Translations under genes and position numbers: made by a program
In this document: positions 11,881 to 23,621 of the stretch, in pieces
How the letters are laid out: each line of letters opens with the position of its first letter
Numbering within the stretch: the stretch's first letter is position 1
Source: Neofusicoccum parvum
Taxonomy: Eukaryota; Ascomycota; Dothideomycetes; Botryosphaeriales; Botryosphaeriaceae
NCBI GenBank assembly: GCA_020912385.1
Contig: CP087217.1
Span: 1,178,001-1,242,000 of the forward strand
Direction: 5' to 3'
Length of the DNA stretch: 64,000 bases
The notes under the pieces: model-generated
The model's input: only the letters and a program-made list of their open reading frames with translations
Database searches by the model: none
Told to the model about the DNA's origin: nothing

Positions 11881-12341
11881 GGTGGTAGCAAGAGAGGGTT
11901 GCTGACGGAAACAGTCAGGAGAGCCGAGTGTCCAATGGCTGATCGGCGCTGGCGAATGGCCAGCCACACCAAACTCCCCCAGTAGAGTGGATTGTACGCT
12001 GTATCACGATTTCCAGTGAGAGTAAATTAGCTCTCGCTTAGAGAATGTGCGCTTAGTCAGCATTCCTGAAGTGCAGAAAGGAAACGCCGCCGCAAGTGTG
12101 AGTCTACAAATGCAGGCAGGAGATGAGTTGATCAGGAATACAGGCGGTAAGACATGTGGACCCTAACTACAAGAGCAAGCATTCAAAAACGGCTCTGTGG
12201 CTTCTAGACCTAACAATCAATGAAGCCAATGAGATAAAGGCTGAACTGTGGAAGGAAATGTTGGAATGAGATACCATCACAATTGGCATCAAATCAAGGC
12301 CTGCCAAGCCACAGAACGCTGACAAAACGCCACTCTCGAGG
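11881..12341. other. intergenic, no gene recognised
   Basis: Upstream region of the EBP-type gene. Short minus-strand frames near 12.2-12.5 kb lack motifs. Nothing else was recognised. Confidence 0.5.
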
Positions 12342-12784
12342 ATGCAACAGGTTCTCAACCCCTCGAGCAGGACGGAGAGCCCCTCAAAGACTACCCTACT
12401 ACCAAACGAGTACAACGTTGAGGGCCTTCGGATCAAGAAGGGGCATCTCAACGTGACTTGTCTCTTACTTTTCCATGGAGATTTTGATCCAACACGACGG
12501 AATCGAGACGGCTCGATGTATTGGGGATTCGCTGAGGAGTTCGAGGGTCCAAGCTGGGGACTGGCCCGGGATTTGCTCAAGGAGAAGTATGACGAGCGGA
12601 TGAAGATCAGGCCGAGTCGAACAGGGAGTCCCAGGTGGCCGGGTGGGCCAAGGCACAGGACGAGGAGAACGAAGGGGCTGGAGAGCTGCTGCGGTGGTTT
12701 GGCGGAGCGACGGAGTATCTGTGGGAAAGAGGAGAGTTGGGGGAGATCGAGATGGGGTTCGGTACGAGAGATTTTGGAGGATGA
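12342..12784 (+). pseudogene. possible frameshifted gene relic
   Basis: From ATG 12342 the frame reads a plausible protein (IKKGHLNVTCLLLFHGDFD, SMYWGFAEEFEGPSW, LARDLLKEKYDERM) up to about 12600, then turns into Arg/Pro-rich, unnatural sequence. From 12602 a different frame takes over with equally natural protein (EDQAESNRESQVAGWAKAQ, LLRWFGGATEYLWERGELG) and stops at 12784. No intron of usable size can bridge the switch, so a single-base indel is likely. The family is not recognised. It may be a decayed gene, or a sequence error in a small intact gene of about 147 residues. Confidence 0.4.
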
Positions 12785-14097
12785 TTACGCGTCTTTCAGT
12801 GACTCGTGGATACTCCAAAGGAAGGCGCAGACGGCGCTTGAGCGCTAAACCGAGTGAAGACGGCGCGTGTGCTCGGACACGTTGGAACAAGCTCGTGGCG
12901 CCTGCTTTCGATTCAGGCGTCCAGCAGAAAGCTTGGAAAGCTTGCCTTGCAGGTCGCCCAACTGGCCGAAATTAACCTCCTGTCCACCCACGTCCTCCAC
13001 CCGCCGCATGCACTGATTTTCCTTGAGAGAGGCGTCAAATGCTCGTCACACGCTGACCCGGGGAGCAGCAGGTGGGCGGGGGGCGCCGAGGCGGGGGCTG
13101 GGGCCTTGGCGCAAACAAGCTTTGCCAGGCGGGGGGCCCGAAAGCTTCGCCAGAGTTTCACCCAACCGATCGCGGAACCTCACGGAAACCAGCGAGGCTG
13201 TTCGGCTCCTTCCAGCCGCCGTGGCTTGTCTCATTCGCTGTTCCCATAGGCGCCCGTGCATCCCTGGGGACGGCATCCACCCGGAGTGGATTGTTGTCGT
13301 TGGAGTCTATTGCTTTGCACATCGTATTCGATTTCGGGAGATAACATTCGCAAGGCCCAATCGACGTCGGACACCAATCCAACATGCGTCATGTTGGAGC
13401 AGAATGACGCCACCGGAGAGGGCTTGGCTCCGGCTGAAGGACGCGACACTTATCAGCCGCAGCTGCGGAATCACAACGGTCTCGGCTGCAGCAGACCCCT
13501 GAGCCACGCGTACGGGTATGTTGACGCTCCCCGCCAGGCTGCAGTCTGCCTCGCAGTCTGCCTCGTGCCTTTGCAAGGTAAGCGGAGGGAAGCTTTTGCC
13601 CTCTTGTTCCTGTCTCAGAACTTTCTCGCCCCTGACTTGCAACATGTCTCCGGCCAGATCACCCCTCTGCTCCCGATCGAGCATGACATTTGTTACATGG
13701 CTATATTAAGAACATTATGGAACATTTGCATCATGAGATGAAATGGTCCGAGTAATCTCTACTGTAAACTCTACCAGGTCATTACACTGCCAAAGAGAAA
13801 ACGCCGCGGTGTCCGTGTGCGGATGCTCCATTTTCGCCGCTTTCCATATGTTCAAGGCTTTGACCTTGGCCCCAGATTTGATGCTTTACCCCATCCACCA
13901 AGAGTATCCACCTGTAATGTAATGGGAATTCTTTGAGGCTGTCGCCCCCATCCTGTCCCGCGTATTGGTGTGGTTAAATGGCTTCGGATACGACTGTCCA
14001 ACTCCAGCTCGCAGTCCTGCGGCAGCCATGGCGTGTGTCCTCTGGATTGATGAAGGGATCCATCGGGCATTTTCTCGCAATCCAGGTGTAGTGCGAT
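12785..14097. other. intergenic, no gene recognised
   Basis: Overlapping short frames on both strands at 12.9-13.7 kb have no consistent protein character or splice partners. The part after 13.75 kb is probably 3' UTR of the minus-strand GT90 gene. Confidence 0.55.
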
Positions 14098-15648
14098 TCA
14101 GCCGTCTTCCTCGAATTTCACGGGATATTTCGAGTCTGGATGCGCAAAGACTTCCCAATCCACGCCGCGCTGCTTCTTCCATACACTGCCGTCTGCCTGC
14201 TTGACGTCGACGTAGGCATTTGGTTTAAAGGCCTGGACTTCTGCCCAACGGCGGATAAGGCGGCGCCAGTAGCATGCTTCAGCGGCGGGAGTCAAGTATT
14301 GGTCGCGAAATGTGTTGGCGCTGTTGTTCGCAATCCGGGCAGCCTCAGATGGATGAGCGCGGTAGTACTCTATTTTCTCCTGCAGGTCCGAGAAGTCATT
14401 GTTGACTTTGATATAATTCTGACCCGGTCAGTGTTTGACTTGTTCCTCTCGAAAGCGTTATTCCATACCTGGTCCGGACCCTCGTGTACTAACAGATCAT
14501 AGTAATGGGCTTGGTGCTGCAGGGGTTGGTGAATCACCGGGGCGGAATTGCAATTGTGTATGTACCGAAGCCTGCCGCTCCATGTGTTGCCCTCGGTGTG
14601 GATCGGAAATTGGTACTTGCAGAACTCAGCCATGTGCATGCGGGTGTCTGGCGTCAATTTTTGGACATCTGCCCAGTCCGTCTCGTTAGTCACGTTCATG
14701 AGAGCGACTCGAACTTTGTTGTTCAAAGCTCCGCGCCACACAGGTCGAGGATCCTTGTCTTCAAAGGGCGTTTCGATGAACTGCAACCTCTCACGGAAGG
14801 AGATGTAAGATCCCAGGTCGGACTTGGGAAACTGAGGAAAATACTTTCAGTCATACATCTCGTTTATGGGGAAATGGTTAGGTCTTACAGCCCAGCCGTC
14901 GAAGTCGGGTACGACCCAGGTGTTGAGGTTCGTCTTTGGTCTGTTCCACGACCACACAACGCGGTCTTCAGGCACCCCTACCGTTGGAGTGTCTTCAATG
15001 TCGAGAATGAACTCGACATCCGGAATAGTGGTAGGGTCATCGACGGCAGTAATTGCTCTGTAGAGATTTGCGAGGCCTGCAAGGCCCCGTGCGCGGTTGC
15101 TGGCACCCTTCTTCTCATTAATGACGTACATCTGGAGCACCGGTCAGAACACATGGTAAAAGAAGACGAATTGGTCATGGCTGACCTGTCCGTTGTAGAT
15201 GAGCACATGCAGCTGGCCGTGCTTGTAGGGCTTGTTGTCAGGATGTATCTTAATTTGGTCTTGGTGGATGGATGCGGGACCAAAGTGGTCACGGGCACGG
15301 TCAAGCTCTGTGTAAAGCTTGGGGAAAGCAATCTTATGGATGGCTACATCAGCGAGGAGTGCGTGCCGGTAGGGTTGAGAGGATATCTACATCACATTGC
15401 TCATCCGAAAGATGAAGATTTCTTGCGTCCCTGATGGGCTCGAATCGCCACGTCCTGCCCTGGCCATCGGAGAGTGGAACTGGAACGCTGGGATAGGGCC
15501 GGGGATTGTGATGAGGCCTGGTTGGTGTGAATCTTTGCGAGAAACTGCTGAAATAAACAAACAAGGCCGCGATGGCGGAGGCGGAGGCTATGTAGAAAAC
15601 CATAGGTCTCCGCGCACGCATCCACGCGGGCTTCGCTGACGTAGACAT
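14098..15648 (-). CDS. GT90 (CAP10-like) glycosyltransferase, Golgi type II membrane protein
   Basis: Five exons, 15648-15391, 15332-15186, 15131-14889, 14831-14469 and 14418-14098, give 443 residues; every junction keeps the frame. Residues about 16-36 form one membrane anchor (VFYIASASAIAALFVYF) after a basic N terminus. The family landmarks follow: LSDEQCD, the ILDIEDTPT strand, PDFDGWA, FEDKDPRPVWRGAL, TEGNTWSGRLRYIHNCNS and the terminal HEGPDQNYIKVNNDFSDL. CAP10-like enzymes add xylose or glucose to glycans in the secretory pathway; the substrate here is unknown. The donors of introns 1 and 2 (GTAGAT, GTCAGC) are weak, but the reading frame and the family pattern support them. Confidence 0.88.
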
Positions 15649-17710
15649 GTTAAAAGAAAAGGTGGGAAAAATGAGATATAAAGTGTATCTCGGTTCAAAC
15701 TACAAGACAGGTGCAAGAAGAAGGACGATGTGGGCCGGAAATATGCGGAAGGAGGACAAAACGAGCAGAGCCGGAATGACGCGGCAGTGAGAGAATAAAA
15801 GGAGCACAACTGTTTCAGCCTGCAGTGTGGCTCACAACCTTGATTCTCTTGCCCGTCAACCTTATTTAGTTCTGGGTGCAGTGGGGCCACGCTTGCTTCC
15901 AATCAAGAGTTTCACAGCCAAGCCACTTGTCTTGATTCGACCGATGCGACGCGTAACGTCTTCTGCAAGTCTAGGCTCTAGAACTCGAGACCGCTCAGCC
16001 ACCAGTGGCCACTGTCAATAGCGCTAAGTATGAAAGGTTGAAATAATGCCATTTCTTATCTGTGCCGGCCTGAGCTTGATTGCGTTATCTCACCGATTTT
16101 GACGCCGCATCATTTCAAGTTGTCTCCTGTGGCGGCTTGATGGCTGGGGAATCTGCCACACATTGCTTACGGTCGCAAACTCTTATACTCAGTGTCATGG
16201 ACCTTTGGAGTTGATGTCCTGCTGTGCGCGCTTGTACAACCACCGGCGGCTACCTGGAATGCACGGCGTAGAACATGGGTAAGACGGTGAGCGTCAGTAA
16301 AGTATAAGCACAACTGTACTATTTGACACGCAACTGACGTCATGGTTGCGCATATTGATCGACGGCGCTGTACCGTATCATGGCTGCTGATGCACATGAG
16401 TCTTGACGCGGTTTGCGACCGACGCGGTATGTATACAGATTTCCCGATCCGGACACCGCTCCTGCCGGCCCGACTCTCAAACTACCAACCAAGTGTGCAG
16501 CAATACGGGACGGCCCGAAACTGACACTTGCTCACATCCATATGATCACCATCGTAAGCCGTCGCTGACTGTTACAGATGTGTCTCGACACGGTTGCGCT
16601 CTCACACTCGGCAAATAAGACGCGAGGAACTACAAACGAGGCTTTGCAGGTCCACGGGGCTGGATCAGACTGTTCTCGATAGTGCTTGGATCCAATCTAC
16701 TGGGAATGTCAGTGCAGGCGCCGCATGATCCTGGTTTCTTTTTTCCCTTCCTCAATCCACAGAGGCATCTCAACGAACAAAACAAGGAAGAAGATCAATG
16801 ATCGTGGAAAAAGATACGGGCCTCCATATCCGAAGCAGCTCGGAGTTGTGAGATCACGATACTCGATGAGGACACAGCTTGTTGGCTTAATGTCCCCGTG
16901 AGATCGCCGTCCGCCGTTCAGCTGATTCATAGAGATACCCCAGGTCTTTGGTTCGACAAGCGCCTCGAAGCCATGCTGAGGCTCTTTGATAACATTATTG
17001 GAAGCTCTGAAGCTCATATGAACGTACTTCTACAGAGCCCGACATGCAGCACGACATGCAACAGCTTCTGCAATCCAAAACCGGCGCCATCATCGTCGTC
17101 CCACACGCTCCTGGAGCTTTGCGCAATGTTGATACCCACCGAGCAATGCTTTCCATCCAGCGTTGCGTTTCCCCGCACCCCGCAGAATGTCAGATAAGCT
17201 CTCATTGTTACGGGAAACAAGGAGTTCCCACGCGGGGGCGGAGTTCCGAGGGAACGGATGCTTATGGAGAAAGCATTGCCACTTTATCGGTCATTCTTGG
17301 ATGCAGCGGCAACACATTCACAGTGCGCACAAGGAGCAACGTTCAGGATTTAAATACGGGGGAAGCACACTGGCTACTCCTAGGTCTTCTCTATAGATTG
17401 TCATCACGTGTGACATTATTGAAAATATGATCAGCGCTCGCATCCGTCCATATGTTCTCTTCACATCTTGTGATACCTATAGGTTCGACGGCTAGTCTAT
17501 TAAGATCGATATGAACATTATTAGGACTCGCACCTTCTTCCGTACTAACCCAGTTCCTGTACTATGCGACTTCTACCTTTATCACCGGCACAGATGGAAA
17601 CTCTCACACCCTGCATCGCCAGCATATCCGTCTCTCCCCTGGCACAAGGTAGTGACAGTCTTCGGAAGCTGTTCAAAAATTGGTTCTGGCAAAGGGTAGG
17701 ATGCATTTAT
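15649..17710. other. intergenic, no gene recognised
   Basis: Two kilobases with short, overlapping frames on both strands and no motif. The first few hundred bases are probably the promoter and leader of the GT90 gene. Confidence 0.55.
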
Positions 17711-18981
17711 CTATGTACAAAGCTGTAGCGGAACGCGCACCGTCAAGGATGACAAAGAAGAGAACGTGAGAGTAAGATCCAGACGGTATGTCCGAGACAC
17801 CAGGCATGAATTGAACGTTGGCACGAGGGCCTTTCCCGCCGGGTATTCAATCGGTATCGACAACTTCAGCAAGTAGTATGCTCCTCCACTGTACGCACTC
17901 GAAGGCGCAACGACATCCGGCCTTCCACCGCCATGCAACTGCTCGTGTGCCCAAGACGGCCCGTGTTTCTGCCACCGCGCGCCGGAGACATGCAGTGAGG
18001 GAAGATGAATTGCCTCAGAGTATGAGCGCTGCGTGGCACGAGCGAGCTGACCAAAAATGGGATCTTCCATCTGCCCACCGCGGAAGACGGTGGCGGCCTG
18101 AATCTTCCTCTTGACATCTTCCAGCGGCGGCGGAAGGCAATCTTCGGCAGCAGGATCGAACCGGAGAACCAAGCTGGTTGATGCTGGTGACCATTTCATG
18201 CGCAGCCCGCCCTTGAGAGCGCTGGGTTGCTGTGCCTCCATGACGAGAGAGCCTGATCTGCCTTTGAGGAAGCCGCGGCTGAACGCTTTCTCCTGACGAA
18301 GGCGGTACTCGGACGCATCCCTCAGGAACAATGGCGGTGCTTCGGGGAACTCCGGCACAATGCAGACCTTGTGAGAAGAGCTGGAAAGGTCGGATAAAGC
18401 GTACTGTTTGCTGTAGACTAGCTTTGCCGTGATCTTGTAGGAGACCTTCACCATGCTTGGTGTTGGGTCATCCAATACTTCCCCGTTGTGTTCCCAGTGT
18501 TGGCCACCACCCATGGTAGGCGGCAGAAGGAGGTGATCATCGGAGTTGCAGGACGGACAAGAGCTCGGTAGGAGCTGTTCGGGAACGGTGAAGTTGAAGG
18601 GGAAAGAGTAGGGGCGGTTTGCCTTGAGTATCATGCCGCCCAATGACTTCTCAGTCGGTTGTTCAAGATGCAAGAATCTCTTCTCGGTAATCAATGGTAA
18701 GGACATGGTGGGTGAAGGGCCAAAGCTGTCGAGGCGGGTCTGGGTGTATCCTACCAGGGCGGTCAGCTTTCTTCAGTGCAGGATGGCCGGCTTGTATACT
18801 TACCGATTAAAGAGATGTCTAGGTCGTCAACGTGGACGTCGTCGTTGGGAGTTACAACGACTTCTCCTGCTATTTCGTCTCCAGTAGAGTAGACCTGGTG
18901 GCTCAGGCAACTGCCCTCGCTCGTCAGGTTGATTGCAAGGTGCATCGTGGATGTGTTGAACAAGTTGGAGATAAAGGACAT
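17711..18981 (-). pseudogene. arrestin-like protein gene with apparent one-base frameshift
   Basis: Exon 1 (18981-18804) starts MSFISNLFN and reads STGDEIAGEVVV and VHVDDLDISLIG, an arrestin N-terminal beta sheet. A GTAAGT intron follows. Exon 2 begins at 18751 with YTQTRLDSFG in the expected frame. That frame then runs into a stop, while the rest of the protein (ITEKRFLHLE, NRPYSFPFNFTVPEQLLP, LPPTMGGG, VKVSYKITAKLVYS) continues in another frame down to 17711. The switch is at the GGGCCC run at 18717-18722; one G fewer would restore an arrestin-like protein of about 406 residues. No alternative acceptor fixes it. Either this is a fresh pseudogene or the base count is wrong. Fungal alpha-arrestins recruit ubiquitin ligases to plasma membrane transporters. 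The upstream ATG at 19116 is less likely as start. Confidence 0.72.
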
Positions 18982-19896
18982 ATTGGACAGCAGGAAATTG
19001 GAGATATGAGAGCCACCTGCAAAGATAACAGGCATGCAGAGGGGGGCCTTTGGGTTATCTACCAGCGGGCCAGTCCGACGGGCATGACTCTGTTTGGGAG
19101 CTGCCAAGGCCGGCACCTTCGTAGATCCCGCTTCCGCTTAACGTTAGGGGAAACTCGCTTACGCGGTGGATCCGGCAATTCTAAATCCGTCTATACTTAA
19201 CGTTAGGGATACAAACCACCCCAGAATGACAGAATTCAATTTTCAATGACACACCGCTATCTCGCGCCCGCCGCCGAGTGACAAATTCCACCCCCCACGT
19301 GTGCCTTGTTCCTCGGCCATGAGGAATGCTTTTCTGACTGCGGCTTAGCCCACTGGCACAGACGACAACGCCCTGCCAATGACAGCTACCCCAGACAAAA
19401 GGCAGCCTGCGGCCTGAGCTCACGCATGCGCGTAGGAGCGCTGCAAATAATCCCGGTCGAGGGCCAGTAAGCACCACACCGGGAAACGTGTTTCCGAAAG
19501 ATAAACGCTCTTGAACGACTTCGACAAAAGAACGGCGTTTGCGGTCATATCAGCCTCAGAACAACTATAGACCAGAGTGCCTTGCGAGTGATGAAGAGCG
19601 GATTTTCAATAAATTTTCTCTTACTATCTACTTCATATTGTAGAGCCTCAGGGACTCATCAATCAATCTTTAGACTTTCTCGTACGGTGTTCACCAGACG
19701 GACCACTGTTTCAGTTCAGCCTGGGTTTAAAAAGTCTTTGTACCAAAGTGTTGGGAAGGGCCCCAAGTAGGCGAACATTGTGGAATCCAAGTTACTCTAT
19801 ATTTCATTTTTTTTTTTACCAGCTTTTGGTCTCTCATCCCTCTGGTTTCTACCGCTGGAAACTTTGCAGATTATAGAGTGGACTGCTGAGCTGAAC
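18982..19896. other. intergenic, no gene recognised
   Basis: Contains the upstream region of the arrestin-like gene and the 3' flank of the DUF3176 gene, with a T tract at 19808-19818. No coding signal was seen. Confidence 0.55.
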
Positions 19897-21973
19897 CTAA
19901 AGTGGGGGCGAAACGGACCTCCGAGACATCCGAGACTGCGGCCTTGATGTACGACTTGCTATGGACACATCAGGATCCGGCACCAGCAACGAGCCTCTTT
20001 GTGCACTGTTTTCGTCTGAGGTGAACCCTGCCTGGTCGAGGTTTTTTACTTCTGCTCCTCCAGCGGATGCCTGCACAAACTTCAAACCAGACTCCCCAGA
20101 GCATAATTGCACCCGCATGTTCCGTGCAATATTCTGCATTTCTTGTCCAGAAACCGCGGGAGCAGCTGCATCCGTAGGCACCTCGACAGGGCTGCGAAGC
20201 TTCTCGTGCGTATTGCTGTCAAACCCGTGAAAAAGTGGCACGAGGATGGAGGACTTCCAGGTACCCTTCTGCCACCAGAGGCGGCTGTCTGATTGGAAAG
20301 CCGACTTTAGCAGCAGTACCACCAAGAAGCCAACGGCCAAGAGCCACAGGGCAATCGGCAGAGCAAACCACTCCCAGCGCACCCGAATACACGTTTTCGA
20401 CGCCAGCGGCGTGCCCGTTGCATATCCGGTGCTTGGTGTTTCACCTCGTGTTCGGATATTTTCGGTCATCGAGATCGTGAGCCCTTCCATAAACGCATCG
20501 GTAGTGCTCATGTTGGCGGTGCCGTTCCGGTACAGATTCTGCAGCCACAGATCTCCTGTGATAGCGGTCGGGACGGCGTAGTACTGTAGCGCATCGCCGT
20601 CGATCATGTTGTCGAGGAACTCTCGAAGTGGCATTGCTGACGTGTAATTGAAAACCCAGATGCATGAATCTGGGTAGTAAATGTTGGCTTCCGTTCCCTC
20701 TTCGGTGCCCCATAAGGTTCCATTGGGCCCGACTCCCACGTCGTTGGAAGACGTGGGGGAGGATGTGGCATTGCAGTCACGCCAGACTCCATTGTCCAAT
20801 GTGCGGTTGGTGGCGAGAATCCAGTAGTAACCATTATCAATGACGTAAGGAAGGTCCTCAGAGGATATCAGCGTCTCGCTGTATACGGACTCTGTCACAT
20901 TGGCCCCATACGTCTGTAGACATGGTCTCAGAGAACAACTAACTGCAAAAGGATTCTCCGGACTGCAGTCTGAAGATTTCTCTTCCGTTGCCGTATTGCA
21001 ATTGTCGGGGTAGTTCAGCATCAGAGCATCAAAAGCAAAAAGTTCGTCTGAGTAATTCGCACGAACGGTGGATGCAAGCACTTCTCTTCCAACCCAGGCT
21101 CCTGACTCCAGGGTGTAGTTTTTCGGTACGGTATTGTTCACGGAAACGGTGTCCGAGATGTCGGTACAGGAGTGGCACATGGCTAGGGTAGAGAAGGTTG
21201 CACCGGCATCTGCGGGGAATGTGCAGTTGCCTGTTGAACAGTCTACAGAGATGCTTGTAGATGAGTTCGAGGGCGGGTTAAGAAGACCCATGTATATTCC
21301 CACCTGCGTCGGCCCATCAAGGGTTGCTGATCCGGCACCGGTATGCATTCCGCCAACGGAGTATCGGTTCGTCTTTGGTATCCGGGCGATACTCCCTGGA
21401 ACGGTTTGCAGACAATCGTAATACTGGAGAACCTGTTGTGTGAACGGGTCCACCGCAAGCGCAGCTATGGTAATGAAGGCCCCGAGGCTGGCGAGATAGC
21501 TTAAATTTGTTAGCTTAATTCCCACATGGGCAGGCATCAGGGCGGTAGGTACTGTCTGCGGGCGTGGAAAAGTAGAAGCAAAGACCCCCAAGGGCCTCTA
21601 CTTGCAATGTCGAAACGGTCGAGGTCAATGAGTGGCCGGGGCTCGTTGAACCAATACCATTTAAGTTGACTTATCCCTTTTGTGACAATGAGCATATACT
21701 TAGATTCGCCAGATGGTTGAAGGTACCTTCAGCGATGGGCATGATCAGGGAAGCCTTGAAGATCGCAGTAAATATAGATATCATGGAGTTTATGGTTATC
21801 GGGTGCGGCCAGTTCGGGAGCGTTCGACCATTGTAGACAGCAACTGTGGCTATTGTAGCCGCTAGAGCGGCCAGCGCCAATATGCAGCTGACGATTTCCA
21901 GAGACCATGACAGGGGAACGCGAGTTCGGGGCTTGGAAGGGGTACCCTGGAGGGGCGTCTGGTATGCCTCCAT
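19897..21973 (-). CDS. DUF3176 multi-pass membrane protein
   Basis: Three exons, 21973-21727, 21676-21553 and 21499-19897, give 657 residues. The short middle exon holds the family signature around SQLKWYWF, RPLIDLDRFD and RGPWGSLLLLF. Predicted helices lie near residues 27-49, 60-85 and 125-142, and one more near 501-523. Between them is a large, presumably extracytoplasmic domain with several Cys pairs (DCSTGNCTFP, MCHSCTD, CSLRPCLQTY) and many NxS/T sequons. The tail is cytoplasmic, Ser/Arg-rich. The third intron boundary has a GCTAAC branch site. Pezizomycotina carry many paralogs of this family; its function is unknown. Confidence 0.88.
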
Positions 21974-22477
21974 TTCAACGAGGGCTTTGGGAAGCCGAGT
22001 GACTGATGCACGTCTATCGTGAGCAATGGCTGCTCTTATAGAGCCGGCACAGCCTCAAAATGGGGGCCGTTGCAAGAAACGTTTTCTCTGTGCACATCCT
22101 TGCGCTTTTGAGATGTTTGGCCCCCATCACGCGCCATTTCTGTGGAGCATCAGATGTGAGTTTCGGCTTCATAGGCTTATGGCAGAGGAAGCATTTGTAG
22201 CCCTGTTTCCGAAGATACGCGTCTCCCGACCCTGCCGATAAAGGTTCCACCGATACGCAAGCTTACCACTGCGCTGGCCATCCTGAATTAAAAATAGCTG
22301 TTTAGAACGCAGAAACCTCCACAAAAAACAATGCCGATCACGGCTGCTTCTTCTTTTCCGCACAGTATGCGCGGTGGTCAATGTTCCGGTTGAAGAAGCC
22401 TGGATTGAAGCTTGCGCTCTGCTGTTCCTCTGCCTGAACATTGGTATGTACGCGGGCTCGAATTCAACAACTCCAGT
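21974..22477. other. intergenic, no gene recognised
   Basis: Upstream region of the DUF3176 gene. Short frames on both strands near 22.0-22.5 kb lack motifs. Confidence 0.5.
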
Positions 22478-23251
22478 GGCGAGGAAACAGTTGTTCAGCC
22501 TGCTTTTCACCGCCTTCTACATCCTGGGCGCCTTCACCCTGAGGCCTTGCATCACCGTGAGCGCCGACGGCACCTTCAAGGTTGCCACCTACGGCAAGCT
22601 CCTCGTCAACGCCGATCGCACGCTTCCTCCTTCAACGTAGGAGTACCATTTTGTGATAAATAGACCACGAAATCCAGCTGGACCTCCGGGTTCAGGCTTG
22701 TCCTCGAGGCCGCCGTTGGCCTCGTCGACCTGCCATCCCTGCAGACCAGGGCCCAACTGTCTCGAAAAACGAGGCCAACAAGATTGATGGAGGCCGGTAG
22801 GAGTATATCCACGGGGCTTTATAGGAGGGAATAGCTGTATGCCTAGGCAATCATGAAGAAATTTCTGATCATCTCGTGTTTTGACAAGAGATTACCATTA
22901 CATGGTGCCCAGCAGGGGAAGCCTGCGCAAGATTGCATCACGTAATCTGAACCCAAGAACCTCGCCGCATCATACGCGAGTGATGACACGGGGTTCATTG
23001 AGCTCGCTCACGCGAGCATCATGAGGATCAGCTGCGCCTACGGCTACTTGTACGTCGGCTAGCAGCCCAACGAAGATGACCTTCTCAATTCCTGCACCAA
23101 GCTGCTCAGCAACAAGGGTGACACGGCCGTGATGGAAGGAAGCTCGTGGCTTCTATTCTACTACAAAAACATCAGGTCGCCCCTTGGCGTCAGCCGTCTC
23201 CGTACCGTCGACTCCTTCGGAGAGCAGTTTTACCCCATGCTTTACAGCTAA
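22478..23251 (+). pseudogene. decayed gene for a small secreted protein
   Basis: At 22478-22639 the frame reads a signal-peptide-like stretch (LFSLLFTAFYILGAF) followed by CITVSADGTFKVATYG, then hits a TAG. GTG stands where the start codon would be expected. After a stretch full of stops, a second good frame at about 22950-23251 reads DDTGFIELAHAS, CAYGYLYVG, an in-frame TAG, then QPNEDDLLNSCTKLLSNKG, SSWLLFYYKN and FGEQFYPMLYS before TAA. The two parts may be ends of one dead gene or two relics. The family is not recognised. No promoter or splice set that restores one open frame was found. Confidence 0.5.
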
Positions 23252-23621
23252 TAAAATACTACCATGCCAGCTACGTTTTTCGTCAATTCTGACGTGGCGA
23301 AGGACGAAAAAAATGCATAAGTCCCTCGACGTCGTGTATTGCGTTACTGGCGGGCTGGTTGGTTGAGGACTGCACGCTTTTAAGTTTGGAAGCAGGCAGT
23401 AAGCACCGCGACCAGTGTCGGCACGGTGATCGAATCGAACCCGGAAGCAACGGCGGTGGAAAATTCAATAGCAATGGCGGAGGCGGCTTAATGTACTCTT
23501 CTCTGGTCGGTGGCAGGGGATAAATTCTTTGGAAACTGCAGCTGTTGCACACCTTTTACTCATGTTGGCACTGATGGAGGCACTCAAAAATCAAACACAG
23601 TGGAATAAGAGAACAAAGGGG
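23252..23621. other. intergenic, no gene recognised
   Basis: Probably contains the 3' UTR of the minus-strand kinase gene. A GGGTTCGATT-like stretch on the minus strand near 23431-23443 recalls a tRNA B box, but no cloverleaf fits around it. Confidence 0.5.

Noticed and set aside
23425..23445. Possible tRNA B box on the minus strand
   Set aside because: No acceptor stem, anticodon arm or A box can be placed at the right distance.
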